Below, piece after piece: positions 16,649-18,129 of a stretch of DNA of 18,129 nt. Every line of letters begins with the position of its first letter. Positions within the stretch are counted from its first letter, which is position 1. Position numbers and translations under genes: made by a program. The notes beneath the pieces are model-generated. The model was not told the DNA's origin, did not search any database, and saw only the letters and a list, made by a program, of their open reading frames with translations. The DNA comes from VGEM01 sp033764265 (GTDB lineage: Bacteria > Pseudomonadota > Alphaproteobacteria > Rhodospirillales > Rhodospirillaceae): positions 1-18,129 of the forward strand of contig JANRJB010000332.1 of NCBI GenBank assembly GCA_033764265.1. The letters are read 5' to 3'.

Positions 16649-17415
16649 CGGGGCGGTAACCACGCGTGCCGTTCGATGTCGGCCAGCGCCTCCAGAGTGG
16701 CCGCCACGACCAGGTCGTGTTGCGCGTTCTGGCTGATGGCCGGTGGCCAGTCCTCGCGATAACCGCCGCCGGTGAACGACCCGAAATTCATGTGAATCCC
16801 GCCGGGGATCGGCCGCCATTGACTATCGGGCGGGAACACGTCGCGCTGGCGCGCAAGGTTTTCCGGCGGCGCGCCGTTGGGCCGGGCGCGATGAACGTGC
16901 CACACCGGCTTGGCGAAATCGGCCAGGCTCGCGGTCGACGGCGGATAGGAATCCCAGATGATCACGCCGGCCACCGCGTCGGGATGGCGGTGGGCGAATG
17001 TCGCCGCCGCCGCGCCGCCGACCGAGTGCCCGAGGATTGCCCAATGCGCCACGTCGGGGTTGGCCGCGATCACGTCCTTTGCGCGATCGACGGCAAGAAT
17101 CGCCAGCTCGAACGGCATCGGCGCCACGACGACGCGGTAGCCGGCCGCGGCGATCCGGCGCAGCGTCGGCACATAGCCGCGCACGTCGACATAGGCGCCC
17201 GGATAGACCACGACGCCGAGGCGTTCATCCGACTGGCGCGGTCGAAAGGTCAGGTACGGCCGCTCGTCGACGCGCACCGTGTCGTCCGACACCAGGGCGG
17301 CCAGCGCGATGGGCGATGCATCGGCATGGCGCGCGATCTGCTGCTGCCAGACCCCGCCGACCGCGAGCGCGAAGACCGCGGCGAGAACGATCGCCGTCCA
17401 CTTCAGCGCGCGCAT
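16642..17415 (-). CDS. Membrane-anchored or exported alpha/beta hydrolase
   Basis: This 257-residue protein begins with a hydrophobic segment at residues 6-22 without a clear cleavage site, so it is an anchor or a signal peptide. The catalytic part has G-H-S-V-G-G with nucleophile S131, an oxyanion-loop-like Y-P-G-A-Y (71-75), an acidic residue probably at D156 (I-W-D-S-Y), and H208 in G-G-I-H-M-N-F-G, typical of the alpha/beta hydrolase_5 type. The substrate is unknown; this group includes esterases and dienelactone-hydrolase-like enzymes. The ATG at 17415 shares one base with the upstream stop (TGATG), so the two genes are coupled. A TTG one codon earlier is the only alternative. Confidence 0.85.
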   Translation of the reverse strand: MRALKWTAIVLAAVFALAVGGVWQQQIARHADASPIALAALVSDDTVRVDERPYLTFRPRQSDERLGVVVYPGAYVDVRGYVPTLRRIAAAGYRVVVAPMPFELAILAVDRAKDVIAANPDVAHWAILGHSVGGAAAATFAHRHPDAVAGVIIWDSYPPSTASLADFAKPVWHVHRARPNGAPPENLARQRDVFPPDSQWRPIPGGIHMNFGSFTGGGYREDWPPAISQNAQHDLVVAATLEALADIERHAWLPPRK

Positions 17416-18129
17416 CAACCCTTGGCCCGTGCCGCCGGCTTGAGATCGTTGATGCCCCAGAACTCCAGCTCGCGCTCGAATGTCCAGGGCGGATGCACGC
17501 GCGCCAGGTCGGCCAGGTCATCGTTGCCGGCGAAGTCGTAGCCGTTGCCGCGCGCGTTGTACCACTCGGCGTAGCGCAGCGGATAAATCACTTCCTCGGA
17601 AAAGCGCCCGAGAATCTTCATCAGCCACAGCGGGAACTGGCGGTAGCGAAACCGCGTGCCGTGCCGGTTGCAGCGTTCGGCGATTTGCACAAGCTCATGG
17701 CCGGTGTGCGCGCTGGAGGCCAGCGACAGGTCCTGGTTGGCGAACACCTCGGGGTATTCGAAGCACGTGCCGACCCACTTGCCGACGTCGCGCACGTCGA
17801 TCCAGTTGACCAGGAAGTCCGGATCGGTGATGCCGGGAATGTTGTTCTCGCCGATCATGGTGCGCGACAGCCGGCCGGATCCCCGAAAGTGCGCCTGCGC
17901 GGTGTAGTCGAAGCGGTGCATGGCGTAGTAGTACGCCGGCCGGTAGATGCAGGTGACGTTGACTCCTTGCGCGCGCAGGAACGGGGAAAGCCGCAGCTTC
18001 TGGTCGATCCACCACGGAATCGGCGGGGCGTCGTCGGCGATGCCGGTCACCTTGTCGGTCGGAAAGATCAACGTGACGACATGGCGCACCGACGGGTTGG
18101 CGCGCAGCGCCTGCAGCGCGGCCATCACC
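17415..18129 (-). CDS. NmrA/SDR-like NAD(P)-binding protein, N-terminus cut by window edge
   Basis: The frame is open to the right edge and gives at least 237 residues. The expected N-terminal G-x-x-G-x-x-G nucleotide-binding motif is absent, so the true start lies outside the window. Visible parts are V-V-T-L-I-F as a core strand, I-Y-R-P-A-Y-Y-Y as the segment where such proteins have R-P-x-x-F/Y, and N-W-I-D-V-R-D-V-G-K-W, the conserved V-x-D-V-A/G element of NmrA-like and complex atypical SDRs. These proteins act either as redox sensors or as reductases; which applies here is unknown. It is translationally coupled to the alpha/beta hydrolase. Confidence 0.75.
   Translation of the reverse strand, partial: VMAALQALRANPSVRHVVTLIFPTDKVTGIADDAPPIPWWIDQKLRLSPFLRAQGVNVTCIYRPAYYYAMHRFDYTAQAHFRGSGRLSRTMIGENNIPGITDPDFLVNWIDVRDVGKWVGTCFEYPEVFANQDLSLASSAHTGHELVQIAERCNRHGTRFRYRQFPLWLMKILGRFSEEVIYPLRYAEWYNARGNGYDFAGNDDLADLARVHPPWTFERELEFWGINDLKPAARAKG

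Overview
The window reads as chromosomal DNA of a GC-rich proteobacterium. An alphaproteobacterium is my best guess, from codon use, Tat-type leaders and an FNR/FixK-type box, but no marker gene fixes it. Two kinds of DNA alternate. The flanks (about 1-5870 and 14230-18129) are very GC-rich (one 60-base line in katG counted by hand is 70% GC). The centre (about 5870-14030) is clearly lower (two lines counted at 53% and 55%) and looks like a horizontally acquired glycan or sugar-modification cluster.

Left flank. A Tat-exported two-domain VOC (glyoxalase-fold) protein runs off the left edge. Upstream of it on the same strand is a small SAM methyltransferase. Divergent from both is a two-gene operon for a molybdopterin oxidoreductase of the pyrogallol-phloroglucinol transhydroxylase / resorcinol hydroxylase type. 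Its large subunit has an extra N-terminal SCP2-like domain. Its iron-sulfur subunit has lost exactly the four cysteines expected for one [4Fe-4S] cluster, leaving eight for two clusters. An FNR/FixK-type palindrome in the divergent spacer suggests control by low oxygen. This unit is the strongest candidate for something undescribed.

Centre. One methyltransferase on the plus strand converges, five bases apart, on a nine-gene minus-strand operon in which every junction overlaps. In transcription order the operon encodes: a methyltransferase, a beta-phosphoglucomutase-like HAD protein, a cytidylyltransferase, an RmlB-like SDR lacking usual catalytic residues, a methyltransferase, a DegT-family aminotransferase, an unrecognised possible glycosyltransferase, a DAO-type FAD oxidoreductase and a second SDR epimerase. 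This set would fit making and tailoring an unusual nucleotide-activated sugar or glycan substituent. The product cannot be read from the sequence.

Right flank. A catalase-peroxidase (katG) with a Tat signal is followed by a strong intrinsic terminator. Converging on it is a minus-strand pair: an NmrA/SDR-like protein cut by the right edge and a membrane-anchored alpha/beta hydrolase. No tRNA, rRNA, CRISPR array, IS element or integrase was seen.
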